41,773 bases of DNA from Tieghemiomyces parasiticus (Eukaryota; Kickxellomycota; Dimargaritomycetes; Dimargaritales; Dimargaritaceae), in contig JANBPT010000358.1 in assembly GCA_027575765.1 (NCBI GenBank), forward strand, positions 1 to 41,773, in the 5' to 3' direction. A model generated the notes under the pieces. That model was not told the origin of the DNA, made no database searches, and was given only the letters and a program-made list of their open reading frames with translations. Position numbers and translations under genes: made by a program. Shown here in pieces: positions 19,861 to 30,276 of the stretch. How positions within the stretch are numbered: position 1 is the first letter of the stretch; the number at the start of each line of letters is the position of its first letter.

Positions 19861-22800
19861 CTAGTCAAGCACAATCATTTCAGGCGTCGCATCATCGCCT
19901 AGGATGGCGTTTCGACCAGCTTTTCTATGACCCACGAGCTCCTGCTGCAGCTTTTTCAGGTAGGCCTGCCACTGCGCCAGCGTCGGCGATGTGGCCTGGA
20001 AGGCCCGTAGTTCCCTTAGGAGTGGCCCCTGTAAGTTCAATTTACACAATGGGCCGATTGATATAACGTCACCGCCACAGTGTCCCGTCAGTATACCACC
20101 CGACTCAGCATCAACAAAGGTGCGGCGAGTACCAAAAATAATTCATCCGACTTACCTCACTAGCACCGGGGTCGGACTCTACCACGATCGGGCGGTCGAA
20201 GCTGTATGCAATCTCGGCAGCCCGGTCGGTGATGGCCTTGGGAAGACGCAGTAGGCGTGCGGCCAGGATCCCGTAGTGGGTGCTACTGGAGACCGGGCCG
20301 ACCTGCAGCCGGTGGGCATTGTGAGTATTGGCCTCTGGTCTATCCGCAGTGGTATCAGGTGGAACCCCAAAGCTGACGACTTTGATACGTGGGTGTTGTC
20401 GTAGGTGCTCCACGACCCGGACCGCGTGGGTAGCAAAGAAGGTGATGGCCGGACGGACAGCGAGGTGACGTGCTACAGCATAGACAAGACTGGCGCCCTC
20501 CGCGGGAGCGGTGGCCCGACCGAGTTCATCAATCAGCACCAGGGTGGTGGTGCCCTTTGATGAACCGTTGTCGCTAGAATGCAAGGTACCTTCGTCCGTG
20601 GCCACAGCCGCTTCCGCCGTCGCCAGCGGAGCAGAAACTCGGTCCAGGATGGCGGCCACGTCCAGAACCTCGGCAGTGAAGCTGGACGCCCGCCAGTCCT
20701 CACCGGCCCTTCCGTCATCATGGCAGAATCGAGCCAGAATCTGGCGCAGCGGGCGGACCACAGCATGGCTTGCAGGTAGGTAGGCCCCGGCGTGGGCCAT
20801 GATGTGGAGCAGGGCGATCTGTTTGAGATACGTGGTCTTTCCGCTCCGATTACCTCCGCAAACGAACGTCAATGGGCTGGCCTCTAGGTCGGCGTGCACC
20901 TCGTTTGCTGTGCAGCTCCCTCGGGCTTTGTCCAAGGCCGGATGACGACCTTCAGTGATCTTGAGCGTGGCGCCGAATTGCGGACGCACTGGTGTGGATG
21001 GAAATTTCGATAGGTAGGAATAGCCGTCATGAAATCGGTTCAACCATATGCTATACGAAATAACTCTCGTGACCGGCAAGGGCTACTGCCTTGGCGCTAA
21101 ACCTTACCGTAATGACCTCGGGTGCACAGATCAGCAAAGGACGCGGCAAGATCGAGGTCGGCTAGTTTGGCCGAAACCTCGTCCAGTAGACCGAGTCGGC
21201 TGCGGAGGTTCTCTACTACGCTGTGTAGAGCCCTATGACCATCCCAATGATAAGAAGGTGGGTTTAACAAGGTAAGTGAGGGTGGGGGCATTCCCTTGTG
21301 TATCGAAAAAATTATAAAATGCGTCGTTTTCACCAAAGTTTGACAGCATTCGTTACTTACTTGTCTGACATAAGCGTGATCTCGGCCAAAGCGTTGTTGA
21401 CTCGGTCGTTCATCTTGAGCTGTATTAGGTCCAACGTGCCAGGAAAAGGGAACGAGGTATGGCATAAAGGGTCGTTAGCAACTCCTACAATCTAATCGGC
21501 CACCCTAAACGATCATGGCCAATGTTAGAAGTACAGTAAAGCCTTACAATCTCCAGTGTAGTGAAGCGCAATATCTTTCCCTTGCGGACTACGTTGATAA
21601 AGATGGGATCCAGCTCCTCGGGCGGCTTCTCGCTGGCCTGTATGCTGAGGTAGAACCCCGTGGTGCTATTAAATTGGAGGCGAATGGTCACCCCGAAATT
21701 CTCTACGGAGACAACGTAATGCATTACATTCGCGAAATGTTGTTAGGCAGACTTCAGCAATGAGTTGGCCGGTTGCCTGAGGATCGCGTCTCCGATCGGC
21801 TATCGGGCCACCACTTACCACAGTACGTCTGGACGAGACCGTAAATGTCGTCTATGGTCTCCTGGTACACCTGGCGCACTGGTGGTTGGGGGGGTAGGGA
21901 CGTCGGCAAATCAGTCAGGTGGCACCGAGATAGGACCGTTACTGAACGACTGATATGGCTTCAGGGCCTAACTTACCGAGATCGAGCAAGCTGTCATATC
22001 CAGCCTACACCTCGTTGTGCAGTAGAAGAAACACATTTTTGGTGCTAGTAGAATGATTAGTACGGTGACCGGCCAAAAATAATTATAATAAAAAAATACT
22101 GGAACGTATTGTGTTGATAGGGTATTTTGCCTTACCTTGACAACGTAGCACCGTATGTGGCGCATCGAATTTGCTCCCTTCTGCATATTGACCTCATCGT
22201 CTACAACTGCCAGGATAGGCGATAGGATTTCGGTGACCGCTCGTTCAAACACCTGTGCTCGGATGCACAGGTCGGAGTAGCATATGGATGATCATGAAGG
22301 GGGGGTTGGTACTGACACGTCGAGGCCTGAATATGGCGGCCTAAGTGTACAGATCGACAGAAACCACACTCATATCTTATCCGGAATATACCTTCTTAGT
22401 ACCGACCAGGGTCTCATGTCGTGCACCATCGAGGCAGCTACTGACCATCCGGATCGATTCTACCGCCTTCTTGAGGGTGATTACCAGACTGACATTCTGC
22501 TGGGCGTGATGTAGCTTGGCCTTCTCGGGCCGGTAGCGAAGCTGGGTAGTAGGTTGCCACCCGACGACATTTCGAATTATTAACCATGGCCTGGAGGGAC
22601 TGTAATGATAGGGAAATGACGGCCCGGCACGCCTCATCAACAGCGAGTGGAAAGCCTACCTTAGCCAAAGGACCGTCTAGGTCGGGTATATCTTTAAGCG
22701 CTGTATATCGGAGTCGGATATGGATAAAATTATGATTAATGCAGCGAGCAGGGGATGACACTGGTTCTTGGGAGCAATCAGTAGTGGCCGAGCGAGTATT

Positions 22801-25800
22801 ACTACGCCTCCTAGACCCCACCGTGCCCAAGTCACTCTCGAGCGCACACCCAAACCCACCTTTTCGGAGTCCGAAGAACATGGCCTGCGATTGAATGGAA
22901 CAAGGGGAAACATAATTGACGAGGACCAGGTCGTTTACTTTGGTATGTAGGGCTAGGCATATTGCCGACCATCGGTACTTTCGATTCAGCGTGACGTCTA
23001 TCGCTCTTACCTCCGAATTGAGGAGCTCTGTGACCTCAAGTAGGAAGCAACATACCAGCGCCATGTATGCCCATGAGTTACCACACAGCACTCGATAATT
23101 ACATTCCTATATGCGAAGATCGTAATTTCGAGTCGTCTCTCTTTGCGTTATTCCCGCACCCTCCACTTACCTTCTACTACATTCTGACGAGCCATGACGG
23201 CCGCGATGTCTAAATAGGGTTGACGGGATTTGAATGAGTGTGGAGCGGATAATTACTCCAGGTGAGAGAAAGACTCGTTTCGGTAGTCTGGGCTCTCCGA
23301 AGTACTGTGTATAACGGCAGGGGGGGGTGCATGTCTTACTCGCTAAGGGTTGAAGCAGGGACACTCGTAGGAGACGGGCTGGATTAGGGAGAGGGGGGGG
23401 GAAGGAACAAAATGAGGTGGTATGGTACCCAAGTTGCGTCGGTTAGACTCGTTTCCATACTGGCCAATGAACTACCTACATCTTCTCCACAATAGTAGCC
23501 GTCAATATAGAACACCGCGAACCTTACCTCCCATCGGCGTCCGGGTGTGGTTAAGGATATCTAGGTGGGATGTATAAGTAAGCCCCAATGTAGGGGACAC
23601 GGTCAATAGGAAGGTCGGGCCTCATGACATACGGGGAATGGCATTCCACTTTTAGTACTTACGAAACAGCGAGCCGGTAGTGTCACCACGCAAGGATGCC
23701 ACCAATTCCAGCTGTGCCGCGGTTTTCGGGTCTGCCGTCAGGTGAGGTCCGAGGTGACAAGGAAATTGCAGTCATTTTCAATACGATATATATCGTGGGC
23801 TCACGTATGCACCAATCACCACTTTGACCGATAGCCGAATACAGATGGGCTGCCTTTATAGGAGGCGAGGCGCGAGGTTCTTACCGATTGCCACCGTGTC
23901 TAATGTGATGAAGGGCCGCCAGTAGGATGTATATTACTATGGTGTGACAGTTAGGACCACTTCCACTGACTTTGAAGGTCAAGTCAACCTTGAACTACCA
24001 GAAGGACGGGAGTGGGAGGGGGGGTTTAAAAAAATCAAGCCAAAAACTAGTAAATGATGAGACCCACCATCGACGGACTCACCTTCATCTGCAGTGTATT
24101 GGAACCGTAGACTGGCAAAGACCACATCCAGCGCCCCCGTGCGTTCAAGGTGATTAAATACCGCTGCCACAGCCCCAGCACAGTAATACTTGGTTGTCAT
24201 AATGGACTGCAAAGCACGGTGCGAGGTAGCCTCAAAGGCGTACGTGCGCACAAAGTCCAGGCCCGCGACGCTGTCAAAGTGTTTGCGTTCACTCGTACGA
24301 ACCTCGGTCCCCTGTAGTGCCGAATGAACGAAGAGACTGAGTTCCTCGTGGAGGCTTGAACTGGTAGATTTAACCAGGATGACCTACATCAGGGGGTAGT
24401 ATAACCCAATGAAGGGGGGGGGTGTGTGGAGGTAAATATACAAATGTATATATATATATATATGGTGTTGTATAGTATCCGTTCACCATCTCTCTACCGC
24501 ATGCATGGGACACCCCAGAAACATGTTTGGTGTACGCGAATACTCTAGGGCCAGAAAGAGGGGAGAAGGAGGGGCCAGAGGGTCGTCCATCGGTACATTA
24601 CTTACTAGGCTAGGCCGCGCTGTGTTGAGCCAGCTCTTAGTCGTTGTGAACCGATGGTCATCAGCGTACTGACCACGGGAATATATATATATCAGGTGGA
24701 GAACAGTTGTTAAGCCTTTTAGCGCTCAGCCGTACCCCTACCAATTGAATATTAATAATAACAATCGGGAAACCCCTCGGCGACAACGGGGCCGACTTAC
24801 CTGCGACATTGTACATAGCCCGTATTCCAAATCTAGCCAGCATAGTCCGACCTCACCGCCCCGGATGCGTCCCTCGGCTACCGCGACGTAGGTGCGCGGT
24901 TGGACAGTCGACCGGGTGGTAGCCGTCGCCATCGTTGTTCCGGTAGTGCCACTTGGCGCACGATGGGTCGTCGTGGATATGGCATCGCCTGTCGACGAAC
25001 TGGACATCCACGTGCTCGCCGTCGGTGGCACGGTAGATACAGAATCGTGTTCATTGGAACCGGCTGACGTTTCTTTTCCGCTACAGCTATTACTAATACT
25101 ACTACTGGTGGTGATGGCCAACCCGGTTGTCGTTGAGGCGGACGATACGGTCGTGCAGGCGGGTTTCTTCGATATATTGGTGGCCCAAGTTCGCTTGTTG
25201 GAAAGATTAATCTGTGAGCCGGGTTGACCACCACAATCACCACCACCATTACTACTACTACTACTACTACCTTGGCTGTTACGACACATGAAGCCCATTG
25301 TGAACCTTAATTGAGAGTCATCGTCCTCCGTACGGTCAGAGTACGTACCGCCACCGTTGGTGACACTCATCAATGTCGACGCCGGTACACTGGTCTCCCT
25401 AACCACTCTAGATGGGTGGCGACTCGCCGTTGAATTACCATCAAACGAAACCGATAAACCCCGCGGCACCGTGGTAGCTGAGCCCTGGCTGGTGGGTGTG
25501 GCCGTGACCTGGTGGCTGCGGCTGGTCAAGGACGGTGGGCCCCACGGCGGTTGAAAAGGTAGGGGCGGGGGTCCCATGATTGACCACGAAGGTATGCTAG
25601 GCTTGATCGATTTTCGGTCTGTCCGGGGCGACAACGACGGCAGTGGTGGTCCGTGAGGACCGGCAGACATCGTAAGACCACCGGTCGACGGTGCCACAGT
25701 TGGGATCGCCGCTCGGTTATCGCCGTCCTGGTTACCCGACCGGGTGCCAAGGGTAGACAAGTTGATCACACCTCGTGTCGGGGCACACGGAGTGGGAAAG

Positions 25801-25883
25801 ACGGGGCTAGGCCTGTTGATCGTCGGAGGGCCAGGAGGGGGTGATGGCTGGCGGTAAGCAAAGCTATGGAACGGATTCGACAT
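19861..25883 (-). CDS. MSH4: Meiotic MutS homologue MSH4, 20 exons
   Basis: Exons (minus): 25883-24801, 24668-24606, 24383-24083, 23899-23885, 23731-23663, 23560-23528, 23378-23340, 23209-23171, 23027-23011, 22884-22860, 22700-22660, 22541-22392, 22252-22136, 22004-21977, 21878-21819, 21702-21548, 21419-21361, 21232-21108, 20988-20156, 20028-19861. All phases match, giving 1139 residues. Msh4 pairs with Msh5 as a clamp that stabilises Holliday junctions in meiosis. Residues 1-330 are a low-complexity Ser/Thr/Pro extension. From TYVAVAEGR on, the product is colinear with MSH4: AARLLRVSLLQPLAN-type linker, the RPQFGATLKITEGRHPAL block, Walker A GGNRSGKTT (851-859), Walker B VLIDELGRAT (DELGR 960-964), ITFFATH. 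The mismatch-recognition domain I is absent, as expected. YLKQIALLHIMAHAGAYLPA fits MSH4 better than MSH5. TAG ends the frame. Confidence 0.9.
25247..25271. repeat. ACT/AGT trinucleotide repeat inside MSH4 exon 1
   Basis: Repeated ACT units on the plus strand encode a polyserine run followed by Asn-Gly-Gly-Gly in the MSH4 N-terminal extension. Such a tract can change length between strains without breaking the frame. Confidence 0.7.
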
Positions 25884-25978
25884 GATGGCGGAGCTGAGTC
25901 GGAAATATATAACGAAACTAAACCGGCAATGCCGGAGATATAGGGAGAGGCACTGCCTCGTTCGCAACCCGTTTCCTT

Positions 25979-25986
25979 TATTTATA
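25979..25986 (-). promoter_or_regulatory. TATA box of MSH4
   Basis: The minus strand reads TATAAATA about 96 bases upstream of the chosen ATG at 25883, inside an AT-rich patch of the leader. It supports the choice of start. Confidence 0.5.
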
Positions 25987-26021
25987 TGGCTTCACCTATC
26001 CGATGCGTAGGGGGAGCTAGC

Positions 26022-26081
26022 AACCTGTGCTGCCTCACTGTATGCGCCCAGAACCTGTGCTGCCTCATTGTATGCGCCCAG
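26022..26081. repeat. 30-base tandem duplication upstream of MSH4
   Basis: Two adjacent 30-base units (26022-26051 and 26052-26081) differ at a single position (C or T). Core: AACCTGTGCTGCCTCA. They lie directly upstream of the TATA box of MSH4, so may duplicate a regulatory site, or may be a chance recent slippage. Confidence 0.85.
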
Positions 26082-26607
26082 CGCCAACCCTGTCAAGCGC
26101 AGCCATTGACCTGCATAAACCAAACCACGGGCTGCCACACACATATGCCGCCGTATTGTTTCCCACGATATAGCAACGCGAGCATGACATTTATTCGGAC
26201 GATCTCCAGCGTCCGGAGCCTAAAAGGAAAAAAAAAAAGGGCATTTCCATTATAATACGTACAGAGTAGGAGAGGGAGAGAGTTGGATCAAGGGGTATGG
26301 CAGGTTATAGCGATAGTGCAGAGTGTAGGAAAGAGGACGGACATGACTAAAGGAGTTGGGCATGATACCCATATGCAAGGATAGATGAAAGAACACCAGG
26401 CCCGTTGTAAACAGAAGACGGATATCCCCCAAGCGGAAGATGGGCAGGTGACAGCGGTATTTGTGAAGCAGTATAGGATTGACTAATAAAGCACATTTCG
26501 AGAGACGCAATTAACATGGATGATCAAAAGGGCATTGGGCGCCGCCGCGAAGAGTGGGCGATGCAGGTACAAGTGCCCGTTTTGAATGGCAGGCGAGTGT
26601 CTGGGGG
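26082..26607. other. Intergenic stretch between MSH4 promoter and the next gene
   Basis: It holds the upstream MSH4 region and the 3' flank of the 939-residue gene. No open frame or RNA is supported. Confidence 0.5.
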
Positions 26608-29600
26608 CTACGTCTGCGGCTTCACAGGGGACGAGGGTACGTATGCTGGGTAGCACAGGGTATGATTAGCCAGCGTGGTACTAGACGACAAGACAATATT
26701 TGGCGACGATGAGTTGGTGGCCATCATGCCGCCGCCACCACCACCACCAGCGCCCGACGACCCGGTACTAGTCCTACTCATGTTGGCTGGTCCACTGGCG
26801 CCACCATTATTAACTACGATGGAGGCATTGGGGGACGGTGATGCCGTGAGCACCGTAGCCATGACGCCGCCACCTAGCTTGGCGGTTTCGAGGGCACCGA
26901 GAGATCCGCGGACGGTACTAGCCGACCCGATCGACGTGGTACTCCCCGACCGCGAAGACTTGGCGGGCGCCCGGGCACGAGCGGCCTGGCACTGGGTAGC
27001 GTAGCGACCGGCCTCGGCAAATAGACGGTCAAACTCGCTCCCAATCTCCTCGCGCACGCGACGGTTCCACTGTGGCAGCGAGCCGGCGCCGGCCGGCGGA
27101 GAGTCGACGAGGAGGCCGTCGCGAGTCATGGTGACCACCTCGTAGTCGGGCCGGCGCTTCCGAAATTCGGTGAGTAGCTCCATGGTCAACTCCAAAAATA
27201 GCTCGAGATCGCAAAGGGTGTCACGGACAAACACCTGTTCGGCCGCCACGGCAAAGTAGGCCAGCAGGTTGGCCGGGTGCGACCGCCGATGCCGGCGCTC
27301 AAACAGCACAAAGTGGTCAATCACCTCCTGCCAGGGGGCCTCGGTCGCCGACGACGAATAATCCAGGAGGAACAGGTCCGAAAAGTAAGGACGGTATTCC
27401 GGTTCCTGGGCCCCGCCGGGGTGCATGCTTTGTTGCACAAAAATCATACGCGAGAGGAGGTGGGTGAGCTCCACCACCAGGTTCATGCAAAACCCATGCA
27501 GGCGGGGCACGACCTGCCCGTGCTGGACGCCATCTTCGCCTACGGTGGACTGCGACTCCGATACCGCGGGCGAGGGTGGTGCGGCGTCGGTCGGCGTTGT
27601 GGCGGCGGTGGGACTGGTCGGGGCGGGTGTCAATTGGTTGAGGGCCAACACGCCGAGGTCATGGGCGCGGTTGAGTGCGTGGTCGAGAATTCGGTTGAGT
27701 GGGGTGAACTTGCGGGGGTCAGGCTTGCCACGGTTGAAGAACGGGCGCAGCTGGGGAAGGTTCTCCTGGAACAGGAAGTCGATGAAGGTGCAGGGCTCGG
27801 TGGCGCGAAACAGGTGCAAGAGCATCGGGCAGGTGATGGTGGTGGCCTCGGCCCAGTAGTCCAGATGGAGTTGGCCAAACTTGAGAAGCGAAAAGTAAAA
27901 CATGTCATCCACTTCCAGGTCGGCGGGAGTGAGCAGGTAAATGGCACCCAAGAATGTACTGGCCAGGGTAGCCTGGGCCAAACGCGCCAGTTTGGCCACG
28001 TCGAGGTCTTCCAGGTCGTGCACTAGCCAGGGGTTGGCTGGTTCGTACAGACGGGCGCGTTCGTGGGCGTACTGGCACGACGCCAGCTGATTTACCGTCT
28101 CGGATGACGAGTGCTTGGCTAGGTAATGCAACCGGTCAATACCGCGCAGCGCAATGCTCTTTAGAGCCGGCGTGCGTGCAAACAAGAGCAGCGAGGCTAG
28201 CTCGCGGAGACACCGGATGCGCTGCGGTGGGGAGGCCGCCGCCGAGATGGCCGTCAGTCGTACCGACATCTTGTCGTCTCGATCGATAATGCGGTGGTGC
28301 ATGCCGTCGTTGAGTAGGAGGTTGAGACAGCACCCGAACGCTGAAGCGCGGTCCTGAATCCCAAAGACGTGCGAGTGGGTAGCATGACATAGAGGATTGG
28401 CGCAGTGAGGCGCCGAGCAGATAATGTCGTGAGTCGCGTCGTAGACCATGATGCGGAGGTTCATTAGGAATAGGCGATCGAGGATCGACACGTCCTTCTC
28501 CTTGGCCAATCGTGCCAGGTTCCACTGAGCGATGGCTTCCATATCGAGTCTAGGTATGGGGGGGAGGAGGCGACCAATACAAAAGAGCAGCGGAGGAGGG
28601 TGAGTTGAAGTGTGCTACGAAACACCAGCTTGGTCATGATGGCTCGACCCAATGACAGTAGGGTGGAGTATCCATGGAGAGATGACGGGCTGGCCGGCGA
28701 TCGCACTAAACCTCGTCAACTAGTTGGAGCCTCCCCTACTAAGAGGGAGAGGGTCGGGGGGGGGGGGGGGGTTGGCCACAGCGCACCGCAGTAGGGGAGG
28801 GAGACCAAGGGTTCTGGTTGAAGGGAGGTACCAGGTCTCCCTCACCCGTCGTTTTCTTTCCTATCCGGCCCCCACTTCCCCCTTTGCCCGTTCAGGTCCC
28901 AAATTTGGAATCCCGTGCGGGCGGGGTCCTGTGGTAGTGGCGGAGCAATACTTACGAGACGTTACGGGAGGCCCGGCCGACTGTAACGAGGATGCTCGAC
29001 AGGTAGTCCGGATGATTAATGTGGGCGTTCTTGTGCACACGGGTCAATAACTGGTTCTTGAATTCGGCGTAGATGACTTCTTCCTGGCAGAAGCGACGGA
29101 AGAACAGGTCATTCATGGCCTTGATAAACGTTGGGGCTATATCGGTGGGACAAGGGGTGGAGCGGGTCGACAGATTGGCATATCCGAGGAATGGGGAAGG
29201 AGTACAAAGAAACGATGCCGGAGGGTTAGTATTGGGGTTTAACATGCCAAAGGGGAGGCGATTAAAAGCTGAAGACAATGGTATGTCATTTGTGGGCCGC
29301 TAATGCATGGGGCAGAGAGGAGCGGTTCGGCGTGGCCTAAAATGAAAAGCGGTTGGGGTCGAGCTAGGGCCCGCACAGTCCAGCTCCCCGGCCGACCGTC
29401 CTCTCCCTCCCTTCATAATGACCGAGCTTGCGGTTATGGGAGGGGGGTGTATTCGCATTCCCATCGGCTGATGAAGGATAGGAAAGAAATGGGCCACTGG
29501 TCAATAAACAAGCCGCGGTCAGGAAAAATACAAAAAGCGCTCAAAACTTACCAGATAGGGAACCCGTTGTGGATACCGGGCTGTTGGAGGCCGCGGTGGA

Positions 29601-30248
29601 ACTCGTCCGCCGGGAGGGCGCGGTCGAACGGTCGGGCGGAGGGGGTAGACTGCTGTGGCCCATACAGTTCGGGGGGCTTGTTGTGCCCGGGATACCGTCG
29701 GTGTGCCGGCGGCGCTGGTCGGGAGCATGGGCGGCTGGGTGGGGCTGCGAGTGGCCATGCGGACGGGGATTCCGCCCAACGCTGCCGGGGCCTACTCTAC
29801 CTGCGGCCGAGTCACTTCTAGACCGGTGTTGGGCGGGGCGGCCAATGGTGTGGGGCGGACTGGAAGATGGACTAGGAACGACCGAGACTGACGAATTGTT
29901 GGGGTGGCTGTGCAGGTTGTCGGTGACAGTAGGGAGAATGTAGGTACTACCGGTCTGGCCGTCAATATCGGAGCCGGCGCGCGACCGTATCCGGCTACTG
30001 GGTACGAGGGACGCCATGTACTTCTTTTTGGAGGTGAGTTGTGACCGCTGGGCGTCGCGTGCAAATAATAAACTTTCTTCGTCGAGACCGGCGGTGCGAG
30101 GAATGAGTCGGGCCTGGGAGTTGCGACTTGGACTGTGGTCGCCGGAGAGGGACGACGAGGTGGCGGAGGCTAGATAGACTTGGCTCGAAGACATAGAGGG
30201 GAGCGTGACACTGCCAGCGCGTATACCGTACAGGTAGGGGTTCGACAT
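26608..30248 (-). CDS. Unrecognised 939-residue protein, 3 exons
   Basis: Exons 30248-29552, 29136-28956 and 28549-26608; phases 1 and 2 match at both junctions. ATG at 30248 gives MSNPYLYGIRAG. Residues 1-232 are Ser/Pro-rich and probably disordered. From about 233 a long helical region begins (APTFIKAMNDLFFRRFCQEE), with SLDMEAIAQWNLARLAKEKD bridging exons 2 and 3, and SAFGCCLNLLLNDGMHHRII and a CSAPHCANPLCHATH cysteine/histidine cluster further on. The helical part is broken by an Ala/Pro/Thr linker, and the last 120 residues are Ser/Gly-rich with a poly-Gly run. No signal peptide or membrane helix is seen. It may be a large helical scaffold, but I cannot name a family. TAG is the stop. 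Confidence 0.75.
28756..28771 (+). repeat. G16 homopolymer in an intron
   Basis: Sixteen consecutive G on the plus strand lie inside the 406-base second intron (28955-28550) of the 939-residue gene, so the transcript would carry C16. This is prone to length change and sequencing error. Confidence 0.9.
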
Positions 30249-30263
30249 GGTCGGAAGAGGGGT

Positions 30264-30276
30264 GGGGGGGGGGGGG
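30264..30276 (+). repeat. G13 homopolymer just upstream of a start codon
   Basis: Thirteen G on the plus strand sit 16 bases upstream of the ATG at 30248 (minus), giving a C13 tract in the leader of the 939-residue gene. Confidence 0.85.

Noticed and set aside
22585..22599. Extra 15-base microexon in MSH4 between exons 11 and 12
   Set aside because: It keeps phase but would require 43- and 60-base introns and a weak GTTAAT donor. Direct joining of 22660 to 22541 gives a normal 118-base intron and a gapless alignment with known MSH4.
19861..25883. MSH5 or a mismatch-repair MutS instead of MSH4
   Set aside because: Domain I is absent and the order of conserved blocks, including the one before the GRHP motif, follows MSH4.
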